Assembly: GCA_021324715.1 (NCBI GenBank)
Contig: JAJPIN010000037.1
Span: 1-6,704 of the forward strand
DNA: 6,704 nt
Direction: 5' to 3'
Source of the DNA: Nitrososphaeria archaeon
GTDB lineage: Archaea > Thermoproteota > Nitrososphaeria > Nitrososphaerales > Nitrososphaeraceae
The notes under the pieces were generated by a model. That model saw only the letters and a program-made list of their open reading frames with translations. It did no database searches and was not told the origin of the DNA. Both the position numbers and the translations under genes were made by a program. Shown here in pieces: positions 1-4,826 of the stretch. Position 1 is the first letter of the stretch. Every line of letters starts with the position of its first letter.

Positions 1-190
1 ATGTCACAATTGAGGAAATCATACCATAAACGTTTTATACCTTGTTCTGTTAATTCAGTTAACGTTGGTGGGTTGAGATCCCTCTTTTCCCATCAATGTT
101 TTGATTAGTTCTGTCTACTAGAATCATCATATTATCAGCCATTTTTTCCAATTCTAATTCTGTTTCTAACGATTGGCAAAAAATGAGCAT
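1..190 (-). pseudogene. Frameshifted, left-truncated gene of unknown function
   Basis: On the minus strand an ATG at 190 opens a frame that reads as protein (MLIFCQSLETELELEKMADN, then a run containing ILVDRTNQNIDGKR) and stops at 59-61 after 43 codons. From about position 83 down to the left edge a different minus frame reads as equally protein-like sequence (RDLNPPTLTELTEQGIKRLW, then YDFLNCD) with no stop before the window ends. Joining the two near 83-90 needs a single frame change and gives a product of at least about 60 residues. The first half is acidic and helical. I do not recognise a family. It may be a true frameshift, an assembly indel, or a chance overlap of a 43-aa ORF with unrelated coding sequence. 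A stop codon lies directly upstream of the ATG, so the start cannot be further out in this frame. Confidence 0.4.
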
Positions 191-259
191 TTATTGGTTT
201 ATTATCGACTTTTAGAAACGTCCTTATAGTACCATGACGTAGTAATAGTATATACATAC

Positions 260-394
260 ATGACTATGCTTAAAAAGCTACTATTGATAAATATTAAGGT
301 GAGAGACTTTATACTTCAGTCCATTGTGTTAACTCTTTTAACCACTGTAGGATTAAACATAAAGTATTCGGATCCTGCAAGCAAGGTTGATTAA
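260..394 (+). CDS. Possible 44-aa single-pass membrane peptide
   Basis: An ATG at 260 opens a 44-codon frame ending in TAA at 392-394. The product begins MTMLKKLLLINIKVRDF, has a hydrophobic stretch at about residues 17-34 (ILQSIVLTLLTTVGLNI), and ends in a polar tail, KYSDPASKVD. The pattern of basic N-terminus, one membrane helix and short polar tail is like many small archaeal membrane peptides, but there is no recognisable family. A TATA-like TTATAGT at about 224-230 lies some 33 nt upstream, which would allow a very short leader. With a frame this short, chance is a serious alternative. Confidence 0.3.
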   Translation: MTMLKKLLLINIKVRDFILQSIVLTLLTTVGLNIKYSDPASKVD

Positions 395-441
395 AATTTG
401 TTCTAAATTCCATAGAAATATGATATTTTTTTGCGGTTGCA

Positions 442-464
442 TCTCTTTTCACGTGTGAAAGAGA
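442..464. promoter_or_regulatory. Palindromic candidate operator upstream of the 511 gene
   Basis: The core TTTCAC-GT-GTGAAA (447-460) is a perfect 6-bp inverted repeat around two bases. Outer arms TCTC (442-445) and GAGA (461-464) add four more pairs if one T is bulged. It ends five bases before the TATA-like box at 470-477, where an archaeal activator or repressor would sit. The bound protein is unknown. Confidence 0.4.
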
Positions 465-469
465 AAGGA

Positions 470-477
470 TTTAAGAG
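470..477 (+). promoter_or_regulatory. TATA-like box for the 511-1107 gene pair
   Basis: TTTAAGAG, preceded by purine-rich GAAAGGA as a BRE-like element, is centred about 37 nt before the ATG at 511. This predicts a leader of roughly 10 nt. It is a near match to the archaeal TTTAWATA consensus, not a perfect one. Confidence 0.35.
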
Positions 478-510
478 ATAGTAAGTGGACTCGATGGATG
501 GTTGCAGTAG

Positions 511-717
511 ATGAAGAGTAATTTATACTTAATGGGAGAAAATCTAAATTTATCCAGCCAATCATACATTGCCACACTTGTGACCCCTGAAGGTATTTTT
601 AAAGTAACTAGATATAAGAGAGCTTACCTAAATAATATTACTAGTAGAAATATAATGAGTATTTTAATTCGTGACAACAATCGTTTCTTAAAGATGTCGT
701 CGGTATGGTGTTTCTAA
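511..717 (+). CDS. Hypothetical 68-aa protein preceding a zinc-ribbon gene
   Basis: No family is recognised. The 68-residue product is mildly basic, starts MKSNLYLMGENLNLSSQSYI, and includes a beta-like stretch (ATLVTPEGIFKVTRYKRAYL) followed by a helical, basic segment. It ends in SSVWCF. It has no signal peptide or membrane helix, so it is probably cytoplasmic. A TATA-like box and a palindrome lie upstream. Its TAA (715-717) is followed after three bases by the ATG of the next gene in the same frame. The two may therefore be a two-gene operon, or one roughly 197-199-residue gene split by a nonsense change, in which case this would be the N-terminal domain of the zinc protein. Confidence 0.45.
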   Translation: MKSNLYLMGENLNLSSQSYIATLVTPEGIFKVTRYKRAYLNNITSRNIMSILIRDNNRFLKMSSVWCF

Positions 718-720
718 GTA

Positions 721-1107
721 ATGTCAATGTGCGAAAAATGTAGTAAACATCAAGAATACCACTCCTGTTCAACATTTAATCAACACTTATGCATCGAGTG
801 CTTTAATACAGTTCATTTTGGTATTAATGCTCCTAGATACAGCAATTCGTTAGTATATAACAAATGCGTCTTTTGTGGGGAAATATATGGGAGCAATGTT
901 AAAGTTAAAGTTTGTGATAAATGTACAATCATATTGACTTGGATATCTTCGATGAATTATCTCGCTGCAGTAAATAGGGTTTCACATTTGATAAGGATGA
1001 ACAAATTAGAATCAAAGCTGACAAATGAAAACTATTGTAAGGCAAATTTTGGAGTACATGCTACTCAAGTTATTATGGACGCAGTAGACAGTTTGAGGAT
1101 ACAGTAA
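721..1107 (+). CDS. Small protein with two predicted zinc ribbons (four CxxC knuckles)
   Basis: The 128-residue product has four CxxC pairs: C4/C7, C24/C27, C49/C52 and C65/C68. The spacing C-x2-C-x16-C-x2-C followed by C-x2-C-x12-C-x2-C suggests two zinc ribbons or treble clefs in tandem. Extra potential ligands (H10, H14, C16, H22, H32) cluster in the first, giving a loose resemblance to B-box-type fingers. The C-terminal half (about 70-128) is free of CxxC pairs and looks helical, perhaps a partner-binding segment. It is soluble and probably cytoplasmic. Zinc binding follows from the motif; DNA, RNA or protein binding cannot be told apart. ATG 721 or ATG 727 (MCEKC) could start it, and the three-base gap from the preceding ORF implies co-transcription. 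Lengthy non-coding AT-rich sequence follows. Confidence 0.65.
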   Translation: MSMCEKCSKHQEYHSCSTFNQHLCIECFNTVHFGINAPRYSNSLVYNKCVFCGEIYGSNVKVKVCDKCTIILTWISSMNYLAAVNRVSHLIRMNKLESKLTNENYCKANFGVHATQVIMDAVDSLRIQ

Positions 1108-1200
1108 CAAAATACTATTTTCGTTCTTGATATATGCATCTAAATTCAGGTCTTATCTAATAATCTAACATTCATATATCGCAAAACGAGAAATAATTGA

Positions 1201-1216
1201 TAGTAGAATTCTACTA
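1201..1216. promoter_or_regulatory. Perfect 16-bp palindrome TAGTAGAATTCTACTA
   Basis: The 16 bases equal their own reverse complement, with no spacer. They lie one base before an ATG at 1218 that opens only a 15-codon frame (MKRINPDELIKYVHL). An AT-rich GAAATAATT at about 1189-1197 could be the TATA element, placing the palindrome across a start site as a repressor site would be. No coding role explains it. Confidence 0.4.
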
Positions 1217-1314
1217 CATGAAGAGAATTAATCCCGACGAGCTCATAAAATATGTACATTTGTGAGTAATTAAACTATCACTTGTTAAAGTAAAATTCTT
1301 GTTTTTTGCCATTT

Positions 1315-1322
1315 TTTATAAA
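1315..1322 (+). promoter_or_regulatory. TATA box for the 1347 micro-gene
   Basis: TTTATAAA is centred about 29 nt upstream of the ATG at 1347. That is close to the TATA-to-start distance of a leaderless archaeal mRNA. Confidence 0.4.
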
Positions 1323-1346
1323 GTATTAAAGTGCGCTCTCTTTTTG

Positions 1347-1472
1347 ATGGTAAAAACTAATACTAATTTAGCAATTACTGAAATTTCGCTTATGTTACTC
1401 CATTCTAGAATATTTGACAAGATGAGAAAAGAAAAATCCTTTAAGCTTTGTTATAATGAGCATATTTATTAA
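1347..1472 (+). CDS. Possible 41-aa hypothetical protein
   Basis: ATG at 1347 to TAA at 1470-1472 encodes 41 residues: MVKTNTNLAITEISLMLLHS, then a basic segment with RIFDKMRKEK, ending CYNEHIY. The predicted content is helical and soluble. A good TATA box lies at the leaderless distance, which is the main support. The same frame stays open upstream to 1266 and, across one TGA at 1263-1265, back to the ATG at 1218 beside the 16-bp palindrome. A nonsense-split 84-residue gene is therefore an alternative, though the intervening stretch is low-complexity and T-rich and reads poorly as protein. No family recognised. Confidence 0.35.
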   Translation: MVKTNTNLAITEISLMLLHSRIFDKMRKEKSFKLCYNEHIY

Positions 1473-1679
1473 TATCAATGATATTTTTACTCACTGTTGA
1501 ATTTTAGGCTATTAAACATGGACGAAGGGGCGTAGTTCCTTCTATTGTCTATCAGTATTTAAACGTACAGAATAATGTTTTTGTTCCCAAATATTAGAAA
1601 AAGTATTTTAGGTCTAAATAAATCTCGGTGAGACAAAACAAACACATAGATAGATATACGATTACGGTGCATCAAATAC
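1473..1679. other. AT-rich spacer with a weak hairpin
   Basis: I see no convincing gene here on either strand. One small hairpin, GAAGG (1524-1528) with CCTTC (1538-1542) around a nine-base loop, sits in an otherwise AT-rich stretch. TATA-like elements occur at about 1556-1563, 1613-1623 and 1652-1658; the last is centred some 25 nt before the ATG at 1680 and could be that gene's promoter. Confidence 0.3.
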
Positions 1680-1962
1680 ATGCGTAAGTTCTTTTACGGA
1701 AATAATCCTCATGGTAATAAACATAGACCTACCCCAACATTGCGCCCAATAAATATATCTAAAGAGCAACTCAGAGATTTTCGAAACCTGCTTTCAGACC
1801 CTAGAACATCTCAGAAAATAAAAAAAAGATTTATGCTTGAAAAAGCAAGCGGTTACTGTTCTGTGTGGTGATATAGCAACTCAAATAGCAAGTTATGACA
1901 TGGATGGTGCCACGCTTGTGGAAAAGTATTGTGACGCTTGCCTGGCAAGGAAAATTAACTAA
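1680..1962 (+). pseudogene. Zinc-ribbon protein gene interrupted by a 2-bp frameshift
   Basis: The ATG at 1680 gives 63 residues: a basic N-terminus (FFYGNNPHGNKHRPTPT), a helical middle (ISKEQLRDFRNLLSD, KIKKRFMLEKASGYC), then CSVW and TGA at 1869-1871. The frame starting at 1867 continues at once with GDIATQIASYD, MDGATLVEKYCDACLARKIN and TAA at 1960-1962. Restoring one GT unit to the run at about 1863-1867 turns CSVW-stop into CSVCGD. This rebuilds a 94-residue protein with C60xxC63 and C85xxC88, a standard four-cysteine zinc ribbon with the usual glycine after the first knuckle. The fit on both sides makes this one ancestral gene very likely. The break could be a real slippage deletion, an assembly error, or less likely programmed frameshifting. 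As it stands the product loses three of its four zinc ligands. The intact role is unknown. Confidence 0.8.
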
Positions 1963-2023
1963 AAATGGGCTATTTTAAGCAAGATTAACGTCCATTAGTA
2001 ACAAAATTGTTCAAAATAAGTCA

Positions 2024-2031
2024 TATTAAAT
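2024..2031 (+). promoter_or_regulatory. TATA box for the 2067 membrane protein gene
   Basis: TATTAAAT, centred at about 2028, predicts transcription starting near 2053-2055. This lies after the TTG at 2049 and about 13 nt before the ATG at 2067, so it favours the ATG as start. Confidence 0.4.
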
Positions 2032-2066
2032 AAGTCATAAATGTTTGTTTGCCGTATAGACTATTA

Positions 2067-2582
2067 ATGAAAGGAAAACCTGGGAATAAAATAATAAATT
2101 ACCTTACAAAATTTTATATGAAGTATACAAATACCATATCTCTCAACAAGAATCTACTACTTTCAGGTTCGGTTGGTTTTATTGTTAGTCTTATCGTTGC
2201 ATATGTATGTGCGAAATATTCCATTGGTGAGTTTGCAACTTCTGCATTAACTGTAATAGCCGGATTTGTCTCCTCTAAAGTAATTTTTGTTATTCTTTTT
2301 CATCTTGATAATAAGAAGAAATATACAATAAAACTTACTGGCAAATTGAACTTTGATATTCTAAAACAAATAGTAACAAAGATGATATTTGCTGATGCTA
2401 TTTTTGATATTATCAATAATGTATCAAGGTTCTTCATTCTACTTGAATTGCTGGGAATAGAATATCAGCCGGTACAAGCTGCAACAATAGCATCTATTAT
2501 AGCCTCATGTTTCTCTTATTTAGCCATAAATTTAGTTGTAAGACGTATACATGTATTTAGATTTAGGAAAAAAATATTTTAA
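2067..2582 (+). CDS. Four-helix membrane protein, possibly GtrA-like
   Basis: This is an integral membrane protein of 171 residues from ATG 2067; a TTG at 2049 would add six residues but precedes the predicted transcript start. Hydrophobic segments lie at about residues 31-49 (LLSGSVGFIVSLIVAYVCA), 56-80, 103-130 and 137-158. A basic, lysine-rich loop (DNKKKYTIKLTGK) sits between helices two and three. The C-terminus is strongly basic (NLVVRRIHVFRFRKKIF) and probably cytoplasmic. The four-helix layout, the glycine in helix one and the N-x-x-x-R-x-x-x-F tail recall the GtrA family of lipid-linked sugar translocation proteins, but the match is by pattern only. It could equally be an uncharacterised archaeal membrane family. 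It is transcribed towards the CHRD gene, with no obvious functional partner beside it. Confidence 0.75.
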   Translation: MKGKPGNKIINYLTKFYMKYTNTISLNKNLLLSGSVGFIVSLIVAYVCAKYSIGEFATSALTVIAGFVSSKVIFVILFHLDNKKKYTIKLTGKLNFDILKQIVTKMIFADAIFDIINNVSRFFILLELLGIEYQPVQAATIASIIASCFSYLAINLVVRRIHVFRFRKKIF

Positions 2583-2593
2583 GTCAGAATTGA

Positions 2594-2612
2594 AGTTGTT
2601 ATTATGACAACT
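2594..2612 (+). terminator. Hairpin downstream of the membrane protein gene
   Basis: AGTTGT (2594-2599) pairs with ACAACT (2607-2612) around a seven-base loop, starting 12 nt after the stop codon at 2582. There is no clear T-tract after it, so a terminator role is a guess from position. Confidence 0.25.
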
Positions 2613-2741
2613 ACAACCATTGTAATTGCCTTTAGCATACTGGTGTCACGTAACTCCATAAATTTAGTTTATAATCCGTGATAGTAGATCATAATTGTAA
2701 TAGATAAATTCCGTATCTTTCTATTTTTAAACATTATTTTG

Positions 2742-2760
2742 TTGTCAGTATGATTGACAA
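2742..2760 (-). terminator. Hairpin downstream of the CHRD gene
   Basis: TTGTCA (2742-2747) pairs with TGACAA (2755-2760) around seven bases, immediately past the CHRD stop codon at 2764-2766. The position fits a 3' end signal for the minus-strand gene. No strong T-tract follows on that strand. Confidence 0.3.
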
Positions 2761-2763
2761 TCT

Positions 2764-3282
2764 CTACTGTGTTGGACTACCTTTAGGCTTGATTTGTCCT
2801 CTAATCTCTCCGTCTGGATGATCCTTTGTTTTAATATTAACATATGTCTCATTTGTGCCCATTGCAGATTGAAGAGCAGATAGAGCTTTTCCTTTCATGG
2901 CACCTTCAAAGTCAGAAGCAGTAAAGCTTCCTTCAATCGCGACTCCTCCTGGGATTTTAGTCATCTTGCCCGTTTTTAACAAATCAACTATTGGGACACC
3001 ATTTTCTCCCTTCTTTCCTGTGAGTATCTGAGCGCCTGAAAGGTCTGTTATTCCAGTTATATTGATTTTAGTATTTATTGTGTTATCCTTGAGTTTGAAT
3101 GAAGCTATGCCTTCTGCTGTTGAATTGAGGGGTGGGACTTCATTATTTGGATCTAGCTTTGCCCTAAATTTGGTTTGTGAATTCTGTGCAAAAGTAAAAC
3201 TAGAGTATGTGGTTGAAACGAGTAGTAACGATAAGAGCGCGCTGGCTAATATGATCAAATGGAGTGTTTTGTTAGGTTGCAT
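2764..3282 (-). CDS. Secreted CHRD-domain protein
   Basis: A 172-residue exported protein. Residues 1-33 form a signal peptide: basic start MQPNKTLHL, hydrophobic core IILASALLSLLLV, and a likely cleavage after FAQ at 33. Residues about 37-165 form a CHRD domain, a beta-rich extracellular fold first described in chordin. The domain opens with FRAKLDPNNEVPP, and its C-terminal signature YVNIKTKDHPDGEIRGQI (147-164) is classical. The usual AHIH-G segment is altered to GAQILTGKKGENGVPIV (83-99), so the conserved histidines are absent. Function in archaea is unknown; a surface or extracellular matrix role is inferred. An ATG at 3304-3306 would add eight residues but lies inside the TATA box, whereas the ATG at 3282 is 26 nt from the box centre, as expected for a leaderless mRNA. 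It is a lone gene, convergent with the membrane protein gene. Confidence 0.9.
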   Translation of the reverse strand: MQPNKTLHLIILASALLSLLLVSTTYSSFTFAQNSQTKFRAKLDPNNEVPPLNSTAEGIASFKLKDNTINTKINITGITDLSGAQILTGKKGENGVPIVDLLKTGKMTKIPGGVAIEGSFTASDFEGAMKGKALSALQSAMGTNETYVNIKTKDHPDGEIRGQIKPKGSPTQ

Positions 3283-3304
3283 GAAAGAACAAAGAATTAG
3301 TCGC

Positions 3305-3312
3305 ATATAAAG
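3305..3312 (-). promoter_or_regulatory. TATA box of the CHRD gene
   Basis: On the minus strand CTTTATAT lies here, centred about 26 nt before the ATG at 3282. This is the spacing expected for a leaderless archaeal transcript, and it decides the start codon. Confidence 0.6.
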
Positions 3313-3317
3313 GTTAA

Positions 3318-3332
3318 TTGACTGTTAGTCAA
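3318..3332. promoter_or_regulatory. Inverted repeat TTGACT-GTT-AGTCAA upstream of the CHRD promoter
   Basis: Perfect six-base arms surround a three-base spacer, five bases upstream of the TATA box on the minus strand. The position overlaps where TFB and upstream regulators bind, so it is a candidate operator for a dimeric regulator. The regulator is unknown. Confidence 0.4.
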
Positions 3333-3395
3333 GTGTACCAATCATCTTATATTAAATCAAAATTATATACAATTAGATGAAATCTCAGGTTAGAT

Positions 3396-3420
3396 TTCAT
3401 TGAATGAACAAGAAACAACC
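3396..3420 (+). repeat. Dispersed short repeat, copy 1
   Basis: TTCATTGAATGAACAAGAAA followed by CAACC recurs at 5023-5046 with one base less (TTCATTG-ATGAAC). Both copies contain an ATG opening with the residues MNKKQP, and GGTTA lies a few bases upstream of each. The reading frames diverge directly after the shared word. Confidence 0.5.
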
Positions 3421-3525
3421 ACCAATAGAAAAATTTCTCCCTAGGGGAGAATATTTACTTTTGGAACATTGTTACTGGTACCGCATAGTATTCCTGTATA
3501 TGGTATTTATAGTGAAACTGCTTGA
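3404..3525 (+). pseudogene. Possible decayed signal-peptide ORF
   Basis: The ATG at 3404 gives MNKKQPPIEKFLPRGEYLLL and stays open to 3535 as a 43-residue frame. A one-step shift near 3459 gives instead FGTLLLVPHSIPVYGIYSET-A and a TGA at 3523-3525. The shifted version has the form of an archaeal signal peptide: basic start, hydrophobic core, V-Y-G near the cleavage site. No mature domain follows, so this would be the stub of a lost exported protein. The 43-aa unshifted ORF is the alternative, and so is chance. Confidence 0.25.
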
Positions 3526-3572
3526 AAAAATATAACGATATTGCGATTTAATGCGAACCAGTGACATAAAAA

Positions 3573-3665
3573 ATGGCTAAGTGTACTTTCATAAATTTAG
3601 AGAAAATGATGGAATACCAACAAGTATTAATTAATCATTTAGATAGTCGTACCATAAGGTTTTAA
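3573..3665 (+). CDS. Possible 30-aa micro-ORF
   Basis: ATG 3573 to TAA 3663-3665 encodes MAKCTFINLEKMMEYQQVLI followed by NHLDSRTIRF, an amphipathic, helix-prone peptide. TTTAATG at about 3547-3553 could be a TATA element slightly too close for a leaderless start. The next micro-ORF begins two bases after its stop codon. Support is weak and no family is recognised. Confidence 0.2.
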   Translation: MAKCTFINLEKMMEYQQVLINHLDSRTIRF

Positions 3666-3666
3666 C

Positions 3667-3846
3667 ATGATTTTTGTGCAAATGAGTATAGATCAAGGCC
3701 TTATTCCCTCTTTAGGCCCCGCTCTCCTAAGGACGGTTCTAACCCTAATCAAGTCTGACCGTCCTTATGTAACGATAAATGTACCATATCAGCATGATTC
3801 TGCAAGTATGAATTGTTTTCATTTTTCAGTTTCATATTTGTACTAA
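3667..3846 (+). CDS. Possible 59-aa ORF overlapping a double hairpin
   Basis: ATG 3667 (or ATG 3682) to TAA 3844-3846 encodes 59 residues: MIFVQMSIDQGLIPSLGPAL, then LRTVLTLIKSDRPYVTINV, then a less regular tail rich in Ser, His and Phe. The middle reads like real protein, with alternating hydrophobic residues and GC-richer codons than the flanks. The same bases form two hairpins (3697-3718 and 3728-3767), so an RNA gene or regulatory structure is a competing explanation. Its stop lies just before the TATA box of the phosphoesterase. No family recognised. Confidence 0.3.
   Translation: MIFVQMSIDQGLIPSLGPALLRTVLTLIKSDRPYVTINVPYQHDSASMNCFHFSVSYLY
3697..3767. other. GC-rich double hairpin, possible structured RNA
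   Basis: Two hairpins follow one another in a stretch much richer in GC than its surroundings. The first pairs GGCCT (3697-3701) with AGGCC (3714-3718). The second is a perfect 10-bp stem, TAAGGACGGT (3728-3737) with ACCGTCCTTA (3758-3767), around a 20-base loop. It could be a non-coding RNA, a processing or termination signal, or an accident of the overlapping 59-aa ORF. It fits no tRNA or known riboswitch that I can recognise. Confidence 0.35.
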
Positions 3847-3852
3847 AGCGTT

Positions 3853-3860
3853 TTTATAAT
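3853..3860 (+). promoter_or_regulatory. TATA box of the phosphoesterase gene
   Basis: TTTATAAT is centred about 28 nt upstream of the TTG at 3885. This fits a leaderless mRNA and supports the unusual start codon. Confidence 0.5.
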
Positions 3861-3884
3861 AATTACAAATAACATTGGCTACTT

Positions 3885-4826
3885 TTGAAAATTATCATAT
3901 CATTGATTTTTCTAACTACCCTATCGTTAGTTGCTACTTTTTTTATTACTGTCCAGTTTGTTCCCCTAATCGCAGGAAGTATAGTAACTGCCGGAATCAT
4001 AGATAAAAATCACATAAACGACTCACCATCAGTAGGTGTTCCTGCTACAAACTTTAACATGTCAAAAACTTTACGTATAGCGGTGGTTGGTGACGTTGAC
4101 TCCAATCAGGGATTAACAAAACAGTTGGAATTGGCCAATCGCTATAATGTTCAGGTATTCGTTATAGCAGGAGATTTTGAGTACACCAATGGAAAGGATG
4201 TGCTCTCCAATCTTCAATCTCATGGATTTACCAAAGAAAACTCCGACATTGTCGTAGGAAATCACGACTCTGGAAGCGATGTGCAGAATTGGTTAGGCAG
4301 CAAAAAGACGTTTGGCGAAGCTACATTTGGTTTTTCTGGTGATAAACTTGCCTTGTTTAATATAGATGCTAACATAAAGTTTGATTGTTCTAGTCCTCAG
4401 TTTGAAGATTTGAAATCACAAATTGAATCAAGTAAGGCTTTGTACAAATTTATCGTAATTCATCAGCCGTTCGTTACTGTAAAGAGTCAGCATCCAGATA
4501 ATGGACAATTCAATTGTTATGATCCTGTGTTTAGGACGGTAGGAATTGATGGTGTACTGCAAGCACACAATCACAACTATCAAAGATTCAACATAAATGG
4601 GCTCATGTACGGCGTATTTGGTACGGGAACACATGACACAGGATCTAGCATGTATCCTCTGAACTCTAATGATTGGAATGGGAATAATTGTTTAAAATGC
4701 ATTACAGGTAAAAACGGGATTACAATTTTAGATCTTCATTTTAAAGATAAAAATCCTAAACATTTTGTTGGATGGTTCATCGGCATGGATCGAGAAATCT
4801 TAGATTCCTTCGAGTCTTTTTTTTAA
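3885..4826 (+). CDS. Membrane-anchored or secreted metallophosphoesterase, purple-acid-phosphatase-like
   Basis: A predicted extracytoplasmic phosphoesterase of 313 residues that would hydrolyse phosphate esters with a two-metal centre; the substrate is unknown. Residues about 4-37 are a hydrophobic signal or anchor (IIISLIFLTTLSLVATFFIT). The calcineurin-like fold follows with its motifs in order: VVGDVD (D70), AGDFEY (D97 and Y100), GNHD (N126, H127), VIHQP (H193) and QAHNHNYQR (H228, H230). GDxxY in motif II and HxHxYxR in motif V resemble purple acid phosphatases, where the tyrosine ligates Fe(III). Motif I has GDVD rather than GDxH, and motif V has Ala in place of the usual Gly. Four cysteines (C168, C211, C269, C272) may form disulfides. 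The TTG start is chosen because no ATG occurs before residue 59 and it sits at the leaderless distance from a TATA box. The gene stands alone and ends in a T-tract. Confidence 0.85.
   Translation: MKIIISLIFLTTLSLVATFFITVQFVPLIAGSIVTAGIIDKNHINDSPSVGVPATNFNMSKTLRIAVVGDVDSNQGLTKQLELANRYNVQVFVIAGDFEYTNGKDVLSNLQSHGFTKENSDIVVGNHDSGSDVQNWLGSKKTFGEATFGFSGDKLALFNIDANIKFDCSSPQFEDLKSQIESSKALYKFIVIHQPFVTVKSQHPDNGQFNCYDPVFRTVGIDGVLQAHNHNYQRFNINGLMYGVFGTGTHDTGSSMYPLNSNDWNGNNCLKCITGKNGITILDLHFKDKNPKHFVGWFIGMDREILDSFESFF
4817..4824 (+). terminator. T8 tract at the end of the phosphoesterase gene
   Basis: Eight consecutive Ts cover the last two Phe codons and the first base of the TAA stop. Archaeal intrinsic termination needs only T-rich non-template sequence, so this could end the transcript or act with sequence just downstream. 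Confidence 0.35.

Noticed and set aside
3062..3310. 82-codon plus-strand frame
   Set aside because: It lies antisense to the CHRD gene, which has a signal peptide, domain signature and promoter. The antisense frame shows no domain.
3728..3767. tRNA or known riboswitch in the GC-rich hairpin region
   Set aside because: No acceptor stem, anticodon arm or T-loop pattern can be fitted, and no riboswitch consensus is recognised.
4428..4634. 68-codon minus-strand frame
   Set aside because: It lies antisense inside the phosphoesterase and overlaps its catalytic motifs. It is a shadow.
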